This document shows positions 26,876 to 35,852 of a DNA stretch of 64,000 bases, one piece after another. The stretch covers positions 109,403 through 173,402 of the forward strand of contig NZ_JBBBNV010000007.1 of the NCBI RefSeq assembly GCF_037137075.1, given 5' to 3'. The translations under genes and the position numbers were made by a program. Numbering within the stretch: the stretch's first letter is position 1; every line of letters starts with the position of its first letter. This stretch comes from JBBBNV01 sp037137075. Its GTDB lineage: Bacteria > Bacillota > Bacilli > Paenibacillales > NBRC-103111. The notes beneath the pieces were generated by a model. It was given only the letters and a program-made list of their open reading frames with translations. It was not told the DNA's origin and made no database searches.

Positions 26876-28282
26876 TTACAGGGTTTTTGCTTTAGCCACG
26901 GCATCTTCAATCGTACCAACGTTGTGGAAAGCCGGTTCCGGAAGATCGTCGTGTTTGCCATCCAGGATTTCCTTGAAGCTGCGCACGGTCTCTTTAACCG
27001 GAACGTAAAGTCCAGGAATACCGTTGAACGCTTCTGCAACGTGCAGCGGCTGGGACAGGAACAATTGGATGCGTCTTGCGCGGTGAACGACCGTTTTATC
27101 TTCATCCGACAGCTCGTCCATACCCAGGATTGCGATAATATCAAGCAGCTCTTTGTAACGCTGCAAAATTTTCTTTACGCCTTGTGCCACGTTGTAATGC
27201 TCTTCACCGACAACTTCCGGAGTCAGAATCCGGGAAGAGGACGCCAGTGGATCCACCGCCGGGAAAATACCCATTGCCGCGATGTTACGCTCAAGGTTCG
27301 TCGTGGAATCCAAGTGCGCAAACGCCGTTGCAGGAGCCGGGTCAGTATAGTCATCCGCAGGAACGTAGATCGCTTGGATCGACGTAACGGAGCCTTTCTT
27401 GGTGGAGGTAATACGCTCTTGCAGTTGACCCATTTCGGTTGCCAGTGTTGGCTGGTAACCTACCGCGGAAGGCATACGGCCGAGAAGCGCGGATACCTCG
27501 GAGCCCGCTTGGGTAAAACGGAAGATGTTGTCGACGAACAGCAATACGTCGCGGCCTTCTTGATCACGGAAATATTCCGCCATTGTCAGACCGGACAATG
27601 CTACACGAAGACGTGCGCCCGGAGGCTCGTTCATTTGACCGAACACCATCGCTGTTTTGCTGATAACGCCCGAATCTTTCATCTCATGGTACAGGTCGTT
27701 ACCTTCACGAGTACGCTCACCTACACCGGCGAATACGGAGATACCGCCGTGCTCTTGCGCGATGTTATGGATAAGCTCCTGCATCGTTACGGTTTTACCT
27801 ACACCCGCACCACCGAACAATCCGACCTTACCGCCTTTCGCGTAAGGAGCCATCAAGTCAACGACCTTGATACCGGTTTCCAGCATTTCTGCTTGTGTGG
27901 ACAGTTCATCAAAGGTTGGAGCTTGACGATGAATCGGGTTCGTCAGTGTACGATCCACTTCGCCTGCTCCGTCAATCGGATCGCCGATAACGTTAAACAC
28001 GCGGCCAAGTGTTGCAGGACCTACCGGTACATTAATCGGTCCGCCAAGGTCAACGGCTTCCACGCCACGAACGAGTCCGTCTGTGGAAGACATCGCCACG
28101 CAGCGCACGATGTTGTCCCCAAGGTGGTTTGCCGCTTCAACCGTCAGATTGATGTCGCGCTCACCTGCACCTTGAGCTTTATATTCGATCTTAATTGCGT
28201 TCAAAATTTCAGGCAGATGGCCGCGTTCGAACTCGATGTCGACGACCGGCCCCATGACCTGGACTACGCGTCCTTTGCTCAT
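26876..28282 (-). CDS. atpD: ATP synthase F1 subunit beta
   Basis: 468 residues. Walker A GGAGVGKTVTMQEL, Walker B region LLFVDNIFRF, and the catalytic GERTREGNDLYHEM segment with the conserved Glu. ATG 28282 (MSKGRVVQVMGP) is chosen because GGAGG lies 8 nt upstream; an in-frame ATG at 28315 lies too near atpG. Catalytic subunit of F1. Confidence 0.98.
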   Translation of the reverse strand: MSKGRVVQVMGPVVDIEFERGHLPEILNAIKIEYKAQGAGERDINLTVEAANHLGDNIVRCVAMSSTDGLVRGVEAVDLGGPINVPVGPATLGRVFNVIGDPIDGAGEVDRTLTNPIHRQAPTFDELSTQAEMLETGIKVVDLMAPYAKGGKVGLFGGAGVGKTVTMQELIHNIAQEHGGISVFAGVGERTREGNDLYHEMKDSGVISKTAMVFGQMNEPPGARLRVALSGLTMAEYFRDQEGRDVLLFVDNIFRFTQAGSEVSALLGRMPSAVGYQPTLATEMGQLQERITSTKKGSVTSIQAIYVPADDYTDPAPATAFAHLDSTTNLERNIAAMGIFPAVDPLASSSRILTPEVVGEEHYNVAQGVKKILQRYKELLDIIAILGMDELSDEDKTVVHRARRIQLFLSQPLHVAEAFNGIPGLYVPVKETVRSFKEILDGKHDDLPEPAFHNVGTIEDAVAKAKTL

Positions 28283-28324
28283 GTGTGTCCCTCCTCCAAA
28301 AATACTCTCTTTCAATCGTTCCTA

Positions 28325-29185
28325 TTACAGTGCGTTCGCTCCGCCGACGATTTCGGAAATCTCTTGCGTAATCGCAGCTTGACGCGCACGGTTGTAGCTG
28401 AGTGTATAATTCGCGATCATCTTCGTCGCGTTCTTCGTCGCATTGCCCATTGCTGTCATCCGGGCCCCGAACTCACTCGCTTTGCCTTCCAGCACAGCGC
28501 TATAAATCAGGGTTTCGGCGTAACGCGGCAGCAGCACTTCGAGAACACCCTCTGCCGATGGCTCGTATTCATAGTTGGATACAGCCCCGGCAGTGCCTTC
28601 TACCTGCTCCAGCGGCAGCAGTCTTTTTTCCGTCGGAATTTGAGTAATGGCATTTACGAAACGGTTGTACACGATGTACAGCTCGTCATACTCGCCTTCA
28701 ACGAACTTGTTGACGGCGCTGTTCGCGATGGCCTTTACATCAGCAAACGCCGGATTATCACCAATTCCCGTCACTTGGCCGACAATCGGAATGTTCCGTT
28801 TTACGAAGAAATCTCTGCCCTTGCTGCCCACCACAAAGATGGCATACTCGTCCGCAGACCTATGCTTTTCTTTAATGGTGTTCATTACTTTACGGAGCAC
28901 ACTGGAGTTATAACCTCCGGCAAGACCGCGGTCGGAAGTAATAACGAGGTAGCCTGTGCGCTTAATCTCACGGGATTGCAGCATCGGATGCTTGATTCCT
29001 TTAGAACCGGCAGCAATGCTGGAAATAACCTCTTTCATTTTATCCGAATAAGGTCTGGACGCCTCGGCTTGTCTTTGCGCGCGTTTCAGGTTCGCAGCAG
29101 ACACGAGCTCCATCGCTTTCGTAATTTGCTTCGTATTTTCCGTACTTTTGATTTGGCGCTTTATCTCGCGCATCCCTTTAGCCAT
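28325..29185 (-). CDS. atpG: ATP synthase F1 subunit gamma
   Basis: 286 residues. N-terminal MAKGMREIKRQIKSTENTKQ and C-terminal ALEMTAMGNATKNA-like helix (here SEFGARMTAMGNATKNATKM) form the coiled-coil rotor shaft; ITSDRGLAGGYNSSVLR is diagnostic. The ribosome site is weak, so translation may depend on coupling to atpA, whose stop is 44 nt upstream. Confidence 0.97.
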   Translation of the reverse strand: MAKGMREIKRQIKSTENTKQITKAMELVSAANLKRAQRQAEASRPYSDKMKEVISSIAAGSKGIKHPMLQSREIKRTGYLVITSDRGLAGGYNSSVLRKVMNTIKEKHRSADEYAIFVVGSKGRDFFVKRNIPIVGQVTGIGDNPAFADVKAIANSAVNKFVEGEYDELYIVYNRFVNAITQIPTEKRLLPLEQVEGTAGAVSNYEYEPSAEGVLEVLLPRYAETLIYSAVLEGKASEFGARMTAMGNATKNATKMIANYTLSYNRARQAAITQEISEIVGGANAL

Positions 29186-29229
29186 TTACATTCTCACCAC
29201 TTTCGTCCGAAAGATGGCTTGCCCATTCC

Positions 29230-30744
29230 TTAAGCGGAAGGAGCAAACCCTTTCTTAAACTGATTCAGCGCCTCGACAATGGCTTTATCGGTATCCGGAG
29301 TCAAATCTTTGGTGTCGCGGATTGATGCAAAAATCTCCGGTTTGTTGGAACCAACAAACTCCAGGAATTCTTTCTCAAACCGGGTCACGTCTTGAACCGG
29401 AATATCGTCAACGAATCCTTTCGTTACCGCATAAATACTAACAACTTGCTTTTCCAAGGACATCGGCTGGTTTACGCCCTGCTTCAAAATCTCAAGCGTA
29501 CGAGCACCACGGTTCAGCTTGGATTGAGTCGCCTTGTCCAAATCCGAACCGAACGCAGCAAACGCAGCGAGGGAACGATATTGCGCCAAGTCTACGCGGA
29601 GTGTACCGGCAACCTTCTTCATCGCTTTGGTTTGAGCGGAGCCCCCTACCCGGGATACGGAGATACCAACGTTTACCGCTGGACGCTGACCGGAGTAGAA
29701 CAGGTCGGACTCAAGGAAAATTTGACCGTCCGTAATCGAGATTACGTTCGTTGGAATGTAGGCAGATACGTCACTCGCTTGAGTTTCGATGAAAGGCAGT
29801 GCTGTCATCGATCCTGCGCCCTTCTCATCGCTCAGCTTCGCGGAACGCTCCAGCAAGCGGGAGTGGAGATAGAATACGTCACCCGGATAAGCCTCACGGC
29901 CCGGAGGACGGCGAAGGAGCAAGGAAAGCTCACGGTATGCGGCAGCTTGCTTGGACAAGTCATCGTATACGATAAGAACGTGCTCGCCTTTGTACATGAA
30001 GTACTCGCCCATTGCGCATCCCGCATAAGGAGCAAGGAACAGCATTGGGGACGGCTCGGATGCACTGGCCGTTACTACGATAGTGTAATCCAGCGCGCCT
30101 GCTTTACGAAGCTGTTCTACGACAAGAGCAACCGTGGATTGCTTTTGACCAACAGCAACATAAATACATTTCACGCCGTTGCCTTTTTGGTTGATGATGG
30201 TGTCGATCGCAATCGCGGTTTTACCGGTTTGACGGTCACCGATGATCAGCTCCCGTTGGCCGCGGCCGACTGGAATCATCGCGTCGATTGCTTTAATCCC
30301 GGTTTGCATTGGCTCATGAACGGATTTACGATCCATAACGCCAGGCGCCGGGGACTCGATTGGACGGGATTTACCTGTGTTGATTGGACCTTTGCCATCA
30401 ACAGGCTCACCGAGGGCGTTAACGACGCGGCCCAGCAGTTCTTCGCCTACAGGTACTTCCATGATGCGGCCGGTGCGTTTCACCTGGTCGCCTTCCTTGA
30501 TATCTTTGTATGGTCCGAGAATAACGATACCTACGTTGTTTTCCTCGAGGTTGAGCGCCATACCTACGACGCCGTTCGAGAACTCCAGCAGCTCACCGGA
30601 CATTGCATTTTCCAGACCGTGAGCGCGGGCAATCCCGTCACCTACCTGAATAACTGTACCTACATCAACGACTTGAATGTCGGATTTGAACTGTTCGATC
30701 TGACTTTTAATCAGCGTGCTGATTTCTTCAGGTCTGATACTCAA
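29230..30744 (-). CDS. atpA: ATP synthase F1 subunit alpha
   Basis: 504 residues. P-loop GDRQTGKTAIAIDTI, plus the regulatory signature PAVNVGISVSRVGGSAQ. It starts at TTG (30742-30744) with AGGGGTG 8 nt upstream. Non-catalytic nucleotide-binding subunit of F1. Confidence 0.97.
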   Translation of the reverse strand: MSIRPEEISTLIKSQIEQFKSDIQVVDVGTVIQVGDGIARAHGLENAMSGELLEFSNGVVGMALNLEENNVGIVILGPYKDIKEGDQVKRTGRIMEVPVGEELLGRVVNALGEPVDGKGPINTGKSRPIESPAPGVMDRKSVHEPMQTGIKAIDAMIPVGRGQRELIIGDRQTGKTAIAIDTIINQKGNGVKCIYVAVGQKQSTVALVVEQLRKAGALDYTIVVTASASEPSPMLFLAPYAGCAMGEYFMYKGEHVLIVYDDLSKQAAAYRELSLLLRRPPGREAYPGDVFYLHSRLLERSAKLSDEKGAGSMTALPFIETQASDVSAYIPTNVISITDGQIFLESDLFYSGQRPAVNVGISVSRVGGSAQTKAMKKVAGTLRVDLAQYRSLAAFAAFGSDLDKATQSKLNRGARTLEILKQGVNQPMSLEKQVVSIYAVTKGFVDDIPVQDVTRFEKEFLEFVGSNKPEIFASIRDTKDLTPDTDKAIVEALNQFKKGFAPSA

Positions 30745-30775
30745 GTGATATTCACCCCTGTCTACAGTGCTTGAA

Positions 30776-31312
30776 TTACTTCAGCGTTCTTTCCAGTCGG
30801 GCCAATTGGCCTTTTACGCTGGCATCATATAAACGGTCCCCGATTCGTACCAGCATCCCGCCAATAATCCCTTTGTCGAGAACATTCTCGACCCGGATCG
30901 ACTTGCCGGTCAGCTTGCCGAATTTCTCGGTGACCTGCTTCGTTTGCTCTTCCGTAAGCGGAACGCTTGTTGTGACGATTGCCCGTGCTTCGCCAGTCGC
31001 TTCACCGGCAATGCGCACATAGTCGTTCAGCAGGGTGGACAGCAGCGTCTGCCGTCCATTTTCAATGAGCAGCTGCAGCGTGTTGAAGACCGCCTCCGAG
31101 ATTTTGCCTTCGAACGTTTGCTTCACAACATCCAGCTTGCGGCTGGTGTCAATGTTCGGATGGTTCAGCAGTTTCTCGAAGTCCGGATTGGCTTTGACGG
31201 CTGCAACGACCGCGCGCAGGTCTTCTTCGACCTGACCGACCGCTTGCTTTGCCTGGGCCACTTCAAACAGCGCCTTGGCATACCGCTTCGCTACAATCGT
31301 GTCGCTGTTCAT
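30776..31312 (-). CDS. atpH: ATP synthase subunit delta (OSCP)
   Basis: 178 residues. N-terminal AKRYAKALFEVA and C-terminal DKGIIGGMLVRIGDRLYDASVKGQL match the delta family. ATG overlaps the atpF stop (ATGA). Joins the peripheral stalk to the top of F1. Confidence 0.97.
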   Translation of the reverse strand: MNSDTIVAKRYAKALFEVAQAKQAVGQVEEDLRAVVAAVKANPDFEKLLNHPNIDTSRKLDVVKQTFEGKISEAVFNTLQLLIENGRQTLLSTLLNDYVRIAGEATGEARAIVTTSVPLTEEQTKQVTEKFGKLTGKSIRVENVLDKGIIGGMLVRIGDRLYDASVKGQLARLERTLK

Positions 31313-31794
31313 TGTTGACCTCCTACCTCTTTCAGGTAATGGTCAACCAGCTCTTGCTGGGATTTCTCGTCCAGCTGCTTCTCGATAATTTTGGAAGCAA
31401 TCAGAACGGACATCGCGCTTACCTGGCTGCGCAGGGACGCCAGCGCCTTGTTTTTCTCGTTCTCGATATCACGAAGCGCTTCTTCCTTCACACGGCCTGC
31501 TTCTTCTTTTGCCACACGTACAAGCTCATCGGCCTGCTTGCTTGCAGTAAGCCTTGCTTGCTCGATAATATCTTGTGCTTCTTTACGTGCTGTTTCAAAT
31601 GCGCCTTTTTGTTCGCTGAGCAGTTGCTCTACTTGCAGGCGGGATTGTTCAGCCTGCTGCAGTTCGCCCTGAACGAGCTGTCTGCGCTTTTCCATAATTG
31701 CCATCAAAGGCCCGAAAGCGTATTTGCTGAGCAAGAAATAGAGAATGGCAAATGCAATAATCGCATATACCGAAGATTCCCAATGGAAACTCAA
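31309..31794 (-). CDS. atpF: ATP synthase Fo subunit b
   Basis: 161 residues: one N-terminal membrane helix (about 5-25) and a long charged coiled coil rich in Glu, Gln, Arg and Ala. I choose the TTG at 31794 (product MSFHWESSVY...) because AAAGGAG is 8 nt upstream; an earlier in-frame TTG at 31812 overlaps that ribosome site. Peripheral stalk dimer. Confidence 0.95.
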   Translation of the reverse strand: MSFHWESSVYAIIAFAILYFLLSKYAFGPLMAIMEKRRQLVQGELQQAEQSRLQVEQLLSEQKGAFETARKEAQDIIEQARLTASKQADELVRVAKEEAGRVKEEALRDIENEKNKALASLRSQVSAMSVLIASKIIEKQLDEKSQQELVDHYLKEVGGQQ

Positions 31795-31892
31795 TTTGGT
31801 CACTCCTTTCAAATGCAGCTTAGTTCAGAATGATTCAAAGCAAAAGTAAGGCGTGGATGACATGAGGCCGTCCCCGCCAAGTCAATTCATTA

Positions 31893-32111
31893 TTAAGCTG
31901 CGGAACCGTAGAACAGGAATGCCAATACGACAGCGATGATTGGAAGTGCCTCGACGAGACCAACACCGATAAACATCGTTGTTTGCAGCGGACCTTTCAG
32001 TTCTGGCTGACGAGCGATACCTTCGACTGTTTTACTTACGATCAAACCGTTACCAAGACCTGCACCCAGTGCACCCAGACCAATTGCAATTGCTGCTGCT
32101 AAAAATTCCAT
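31893..32111 (-). CDS. atpE: ATP synthase Fo subunit c
   Basis: 72 residues, two helices. The first has the GALGAGLGNG glycine motif; the second carries the ion-binding Glu in GLVEALPIIAVV. ATG 32111 has GGAGG 9 nt upstream. No sodium-type ligand set is evident, so proton coupling is likely. Confidence 0.97.
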   Translation of the reverse strand: MEFLAAAIAIGLGALGAGLGNGLIVSKTVEGIARQPELKGPLQTTMFIGVGLVEALPIIAVVLAFLFYGSAA

Positions 32112-32195
32112 TGAATATATCCTCCTCAAATTTAAATAAATTTATTGAATCCAACCTATTATACGGATGGCTTGGATCTAACCGAAAACATAATG

Positions 32196-32957
32196 TTAAT
32201 GATCATGATCGTCTTTAATTTCTTGCGAAATATAAACCATGGTCAGCATGACAAAGATAAACGCTTGAATCGAACCGACGAACACACTGAAGCCCTGCCA
32301 TACAACGAGCGGCAGCACCCCGTAAATCCCTGCCCCGATCAGCGTGGAAATCAAGACCTCACCGGCAAAAATATTACCGAACAACCGCATGCCGAGCGTA
32401 ACCGGCTTCGCGATTTGTTCAACGATATGCAGCGGGAAGAACACCGGGAACGGTTCAAAATAGTGCTTGAAATAACGCTTCCCGTTTTGACGGATACCGT
32501 TGTAATGAACAATGGCAATAACCATCACTGCCAAAGCCAGCGTAACGGAAGCATCCGCAGTCGGCGACTTCGTCCACACCACATGCACCCCATGGCCGTG
32601 AGACTTTTCTATCGCATCTGCTGTAATGCCCAGCAATGCGTTCGGCTCGGTATGCTCAGTTCCGATAGAGAACGGCAAACCAATCATGTTGCCTACAAAA
32701 ATAAACATCATCAAAGTCAAACCCAGTACAATAAAGGGCTTTCCTTTTTTCATATCCATATTGCTGGCCACGATGCCGGATACGAATTCTACCAGCCACT
32801 CCATCATGTTTTGCAGCTTGCCAGGGTTGGATACCGATAAGTTGCGAACGGCCAGACGAGCCAGAATAAACACGATAATGCAGGTTAAAGTGACCATAAG
32901 AAACGTAGAAATATCAATTTTGAAACCGTTTAAATCAATAATCGGAAAATTATGCAA
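32196..32957 (-). CDS. atpB: ATP synthase Fo subunit a
   Basis: 253 residues, five or six helices. VTLGMRLFGNIFAGEVLI carries the essential Arg, and AFIFVMLTMVYISQEI the C-terminal helix. The start is uncertain: TTG 32957 (MHNFPIIDLNG) has AAGGGG 8 nt upstream, while a GTG at 32966 is almost on top of the ribosome site; I prefer the TTG. Provides the proton half-channels. Confidence 0.94.
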   Translation of the reverse strand: MHNFPIIDLNGFKIDISTFLMVTLTCIIVFILARLAVRNLSVSNPGKLQNMMEWLVEFVSGIVASNMDMKKGKPFIVLGLTLMMFIFVGNMIGLPFSIGTEHTEPNALLGITADAIEKSHGHGVHVVWTKSPTADASVTLALAVMVIAIVHYNGIRQNGKRYFKHYFEPFPVFFPLHIVEQIAKPVTLGMRLFGNIFAGEVLISTLIGAGIYGVLPLVVWQGFSVFVGSIQAFIFVMLTMVYISQEIKDDHDH

Positions 32958-32989
32958 TCTTCTCACCCCTTTCCGTTTCAGCCTGATTT

Positions 32990-33370
32990 CTATTTCTTAG
33001 TCTTTTGAATCATTGCGGCAACACCCAGTAGGAGTGTAACCAAATGCATAAGAAAAAAACCAACAATTGTACTAATCAGATGGATCTGATTAGACTTCAA
33101 GGAAAAAAACACAACCAATACCGCCAAGCTCGCCCTCGTCAAAAAACCGAGATTCATTTTTTTTCGTCCCGTGCCGGCAGCGGCATCTGCAGCTTGACGC
33201 ACTTTCATCGCCAAGTACCGGGAATTAATGAAACTGACGAGACCTCCAAGAAACAAGCCAGCGCAAAAGGGACGGTAGTCCGGAAGAACAATCCATCCGA
33301 TAGCAAGCGCTGACAGAAAAACCATCGCCGGACGCTGGATTTTTTGAAGATGGGCCGATAACTCGTCCAT
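32990..33370 (-). CDS. atpI: ATP synthase subunit I
   Basis: 126 residues, four hydrophobic segments, located at the 5' part of the operon as AtpI always is. AtpI aids c-ring assembly and possibly Mg2+ uptake. ATG 33370 with GGGGGG upstream, 1 nt after the stop of the preceding AtpZ-like gene. Confidence 0.88.
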   Translation of the reverse strand: MDELSAHLQKIQRPAMVFLSALAIGWIVLPDYRPFCAGLFLGGLVSFINSRYLAMKVRQAADAAAGTGRKKMNLGFLTRASLAVLVVFFSLKSNQIHLISTIVGFFLMHLVTLLLGVAAMIQKTKK

Positions 33371-33371
33371 G

Positions 33372-33590
33372 TTAGCCCCCCGAGAATGGTTTTAGCAAAT
33401 ATACAATGCTGACAATACTGACGGCTAAACCGGCCAATACGCCACCTGCAATCCACAGTGGATGGCCGCCAAAAAAGCCTCCTACCCACTGCCCGGCCCA
33501 AAAACCGGCAACCACGCAAACGCCGAGGTCAATGCCAATTGCACTCACTAATCCTATCGCTTTCCATGGTTTGGAAGATTGGTCGCTCAT
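33372..33590 (-). CDS. AtpZ/AtpI family small membrane protein
   Basis: 72 residues with two hydrophobic helices separated by FFGGHPLW, the layout of AtpZ/AtpI-like proteins encoded first in many atp operons. ATG 33590 has AAGGAG 6 nt upstream and is chosen over ATG 33605. Known members assist AtpI; the role here is inferred from place and fold. Confidence 0.82.
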   Translation of the reverse strand: MSDQSSKPWKAIGLVSAIGIDLGVCVVAGFWAGQWVGGFFGGHPLWIAGGVLAGLAVSIVSIVYLLKPFSGG

Positions 33591-33615
33591 GGCACACTCC
33601 TTCAAATCCTACATC

Positions 33616-33645
33616 ATTGTATCGAAGCTAAACAAGCTTTGTCAA
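33616..33645 (-). promoter_or_regulatory. Sigma-A promoter of the ATP synthase operon
   Basis: Perfect TTGACA (33640-33645), 18-nt spacer, TACAAT (33616-33621), about 25 nt before the AtpZ-like gene. Confidence 0.85.
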
Positions 33646-33720
33646 TTCAAAAAAAATCAAACATTTCGTGAACACGGATCGGTGAAAAGCCTTATCTGGC
33701 AACGTTTCCCGCCTTTCGGC

Positions 33721-33756
33721 AACCAAACAGCGTACAGTACAGCTGTTTGGTTTTTT
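33721..33756 (+). terminator. Plus-strand terminator-like hairpin after wecB
   Basis: Perfect 11-bp arms AACCAAACAGC / GCTGTTTGGTT (33721-33731 and 33742-33752) with the T run TTTTTT on the plus strand. It sits 10 nt beyond the minus-strand wecB stop, yet its U tract serves plus-strand transcription. It may block antisense transcription, or act as a 3' stabilising hairpin for wecB. Confidence 0.65.
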
Positions 33757-33765
33757 AAGCTTGTC

Positions 33766-34905
33766 TTAATGAAACGGGTCCGGGCGTTCCGATTCCAGTC
33801 CAAAATGGTGCAAAATCGCCTGCGCAATCCGCGGACTGACCTTGCCGTCACCATACGGGTTGGCCGCTTTGCTCATTTTCTCATACAGAGCCTGATCGCT
33901 CAGCAGCGCCTTGGCACGGGCATACACAGTCTCTTCGTCCGTCCCCACAAGCTCGAGCACGCCAGCCTCGATCCCTTCCGGACGCTCCGTCGTGTCACGA
34001 AGCACCAGCGCAGGCACGCCGAACGATGGCGCTTCCTCCTGAATACCGCCGGAATCGGTCAAAATCAAATGCGTATGCGGATAAAAATTGTACAAATCCG
34101 TCACATCCAGCGGGTCGATCAGCTGAATCCGCGGATGGTCTCCCAGCAGCTCCTGCGCCGGTCCTTTGACCGCCGGGTTCGGATGCACCGGATACACAAT
34201 CGCAATATCCTCGAATTCATCGGCAATGCGGCGTACGGCCCGGAAAATTTGGCGGTGCGGCTCCCCTTGGGATTCGCGGCGGTGGGCGGTCATCAGCACT
34301 AGGCGGCGGCCTTTGGCCCATTCGATCATCGGATGGGTATAATCGTCGCGAACCATGTACCGCATGACATCCGTAATCGTGTTTCCCGTCACGTAGATGG
34401 AGGCCTCGGATTTATTTTCCTTCCGCAGATTTCCGGCCGACCACTCCGTCGGGGCAAAATGCACATCGCAAAGCACCCCGGTCAGCTGGCGGTTCATTTC
34501 CTCCGGGTACGGGGAAAGCTTATTCCAGGTACGCAGGCCGGCCTCTACGTGGCCAATCTGAATTTGCTGCAGGAAGGCCGCATAGCTCGCCAGGAACGTC
34601 GTAGAGGTATCTCCGTGCACGAGAATGATATCAGGCTTCTCTTCCCGGAATACGGGCTCCAGCCCCTGCAGAACACGGATAGACAGCTCATTGAGCGTCT
34701 GCCCTTCCTTCATGACGTTCAGATCATAATCAGGCCGGATGCCGAACACGTCCATCACCTGATCCAGCATTTGACGGTGCTGCGCCGTAACACAAACCTT
34801 GGATTCAATTTGCTCCGGGTAATTCTGCAGCTCGAGGACAAGCGGAGCCATCTTGATCGCTTCCGGACGTGTTCCGAAAATGGTCATTACCTTTATCCGT
34901 TTCAT
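33766..34905 (-). CDS. wecB: UDP-N-acetylglucosamine 2-epimerase (non-hydrolysing)
   Basis: 379 residues. Begins MKRIKVMTIFGTRPEAIKMA, and shows VHGDTSTTFLASYAAF, HVEAGLRTW and LTDSGGIQEEAPSFGVP, all family signatures including catalytic Asp/Glu residues. It interconverts UDP-GlcNAc and UDP-ManNAc, the precursor for teichoic-acid linkage units and other wall glycans. Starts 20 nt after upp; upp-wecB(mnaA)-atp order also occurs in Staphylococcus. Also known as mnaA in Gram-positives. Confidence 0.95.
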   Translation of the reverse strand: MKRIKVMTIFGTRPEAIKMAPLVLELQNYPEQIESKVCVTAQHRQMLDQVMDVFGIRPDYDLNVMKEGQTLNELSIRVLQGLEPVFREEKPDIILVHGDTSTTFLASYAAFLQQIQIGHVEAGLRTWNKLSPYPEEMNRQLTGVLCDVHFAPTEWSAGNLRKENKSEASIYVTGNTITDVMRYMVRDDYTHPMIEWAKGRRLVLMTAHRRESQGEPHRQIFRAVRRIADEFEDIAIVYPVHPNPAVKGPAQELLGDHPRIQLIDPLDVTDLYNFYPHTHLILTDSGGIQEEAPSFGVPALVLRDTTERPEGIEAGVLELVGTDEETVYARAKALLSDQALYEKMSKAANPYGDGKVSPRIAQAILHHFGLESERPDPFH

Positions 34906-34925
34906 CTCGTCTCAGTCCCTCTCTT

Positions 34926-35555
34926 CTACATGGTGCCGAAAATTCGGTCCCCGGCATCGCCAAGGCCCGGAACAATATACCCGTGGTCATCCAGATACTC
35001 ATCGATGGAGGCCACATAAATATCCACATCCGGATGGGCCTTCTGTACAACGGCAATCCCCTCCGGCGCAGCAATAAGCACCATCAGTTTAATTTGTGTG
35101 CAGCCCCGGGCTTTGAGCACATCAAGCGCAGCCACGGCCGACCCGCCCGTAGCAAGCATCGGATCAAGCACAAGCAGCTCCCGCTCCTGCACATCCGTAG
35201 GCAGCTGGACGTAATATTCCATCGGCTTCAGCGTCTCCGGATCGCGGTACAGACCGACATGGCCAACCTTTGCCGAGGGCAGCAGCTTAAGCACGCCTCC
35301 GACCATACCAAGGCCGGCGCGCAAAATCGGAATAAGCCCCAGCATCCGCCCTGAAATCGTATAACACTGGGCTTTGGATACCGGTGTCTGTACCTCGACA
35401 GGCTCCAAAGAAAGCTCGCGTGTAATTTCGTAGGCCATTAACGTCGATACTTCTTCAATCATTTCCCTAAAATCTTTCGTTGTTGTCGATGCATCCCGCA
35501 AAAAAGCAAGCTTGTGTTGAATCAGTGGATGATCACATACGATAACCCGGCTCAT
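34926..35555 (-). CDS. upp: Uracil phosphoribosyltransferase
   Basis: 209 residues. PRPP site LVLDPMLATGGSA and the uracil-site end YIVPGLGDAGDRIFGT are visible. Converts uracil and PRPP to UMP (salvage). ATG 35555 (MSRVIVCDHPLIQHK) has AGGAGG 6 nt upstream; the in-frame ATG at 35624 overlaps the promoter region. Confidence 0.97.
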   Translation of the reverse strand: MSRVIVCDHPLIQHKLAFLRDASTTTKDFREMIEEVSTLMAYEITRELSLEPVEVQTPVSKAQCYTISGRMLGLIPILRAGLGMVGGVLKLLPSAKVGHVGLYRDPETLKPMEYYVQLPTDVQERELLVLDPMLATGGSAVAALDVLKARGCTQIKLMVLIAAPEGIAVVQKAHPDVDIYVASIDEYLDDHGYIVPGLGDAGDRIFGTM

Positions 35556-35595
35556 TGACAGCCTCCTGCTTCCATCTATTCTGCAAACCCCGTTT

Positions 35596-35604
35596 ATTAT
35601 ATCA
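35596..35604 (-). promoter_or_regulatory. Extended -10 promoter of upp-wecB
   Basis: Minus-strand TGATATAAT: perfect TATAAT (35596-35601) with an upstream TG, about 40 nt before the upp ATG. The -35 is poor, typical of extended -10 promoters. Upstream, 35605-35812 holds an 8-bp inverted repeat (CCTATCAC 35726-35733 / GTGATAGG 35753-35760) of unknown role. Confidence 0.6.
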
Positions 35605-35812
35605 TTGTCCGCGACAAGTTTCATCCATTCCGGCCGCCCCTGACCAAGCGTTTTGCAGTCGGCAAAATGACCGGTCCGAAACAGCCGGATTCATGCCTCC
35701 GCTGCGGCGGGGCAGTCTCCGTTAACCTATCACAGCCATACCGTACAAAGCAGTGATAGGTCATACATGGGCCTGTTCGGCCCGCCGGATAGGCCTAAGT
35801 CATAACACAGAG

Positions 35813-35838
35813 AAAAAGGGAGACCTGCTCGGCCTCCC
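35813..35838 (-). terminator. Terminator after glyA
   Basis: GGGAGGCC / GGTCTCCC hairpin with a 5-nt loop, followed by TTTTT on the minus strand, 15 nt after the glyA stop. Confidence 0.8.
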
Positions 35839-35852
35839 CTGATTAGTACCGC

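Noticed and set aside
26924..29233. 769-codon plus-strand frame antisense to atpD-atpG
   Set aside because: It mirrors two certain F1 genes, has no ribosome site or family features, and such long antisense frames arise from codon bias.
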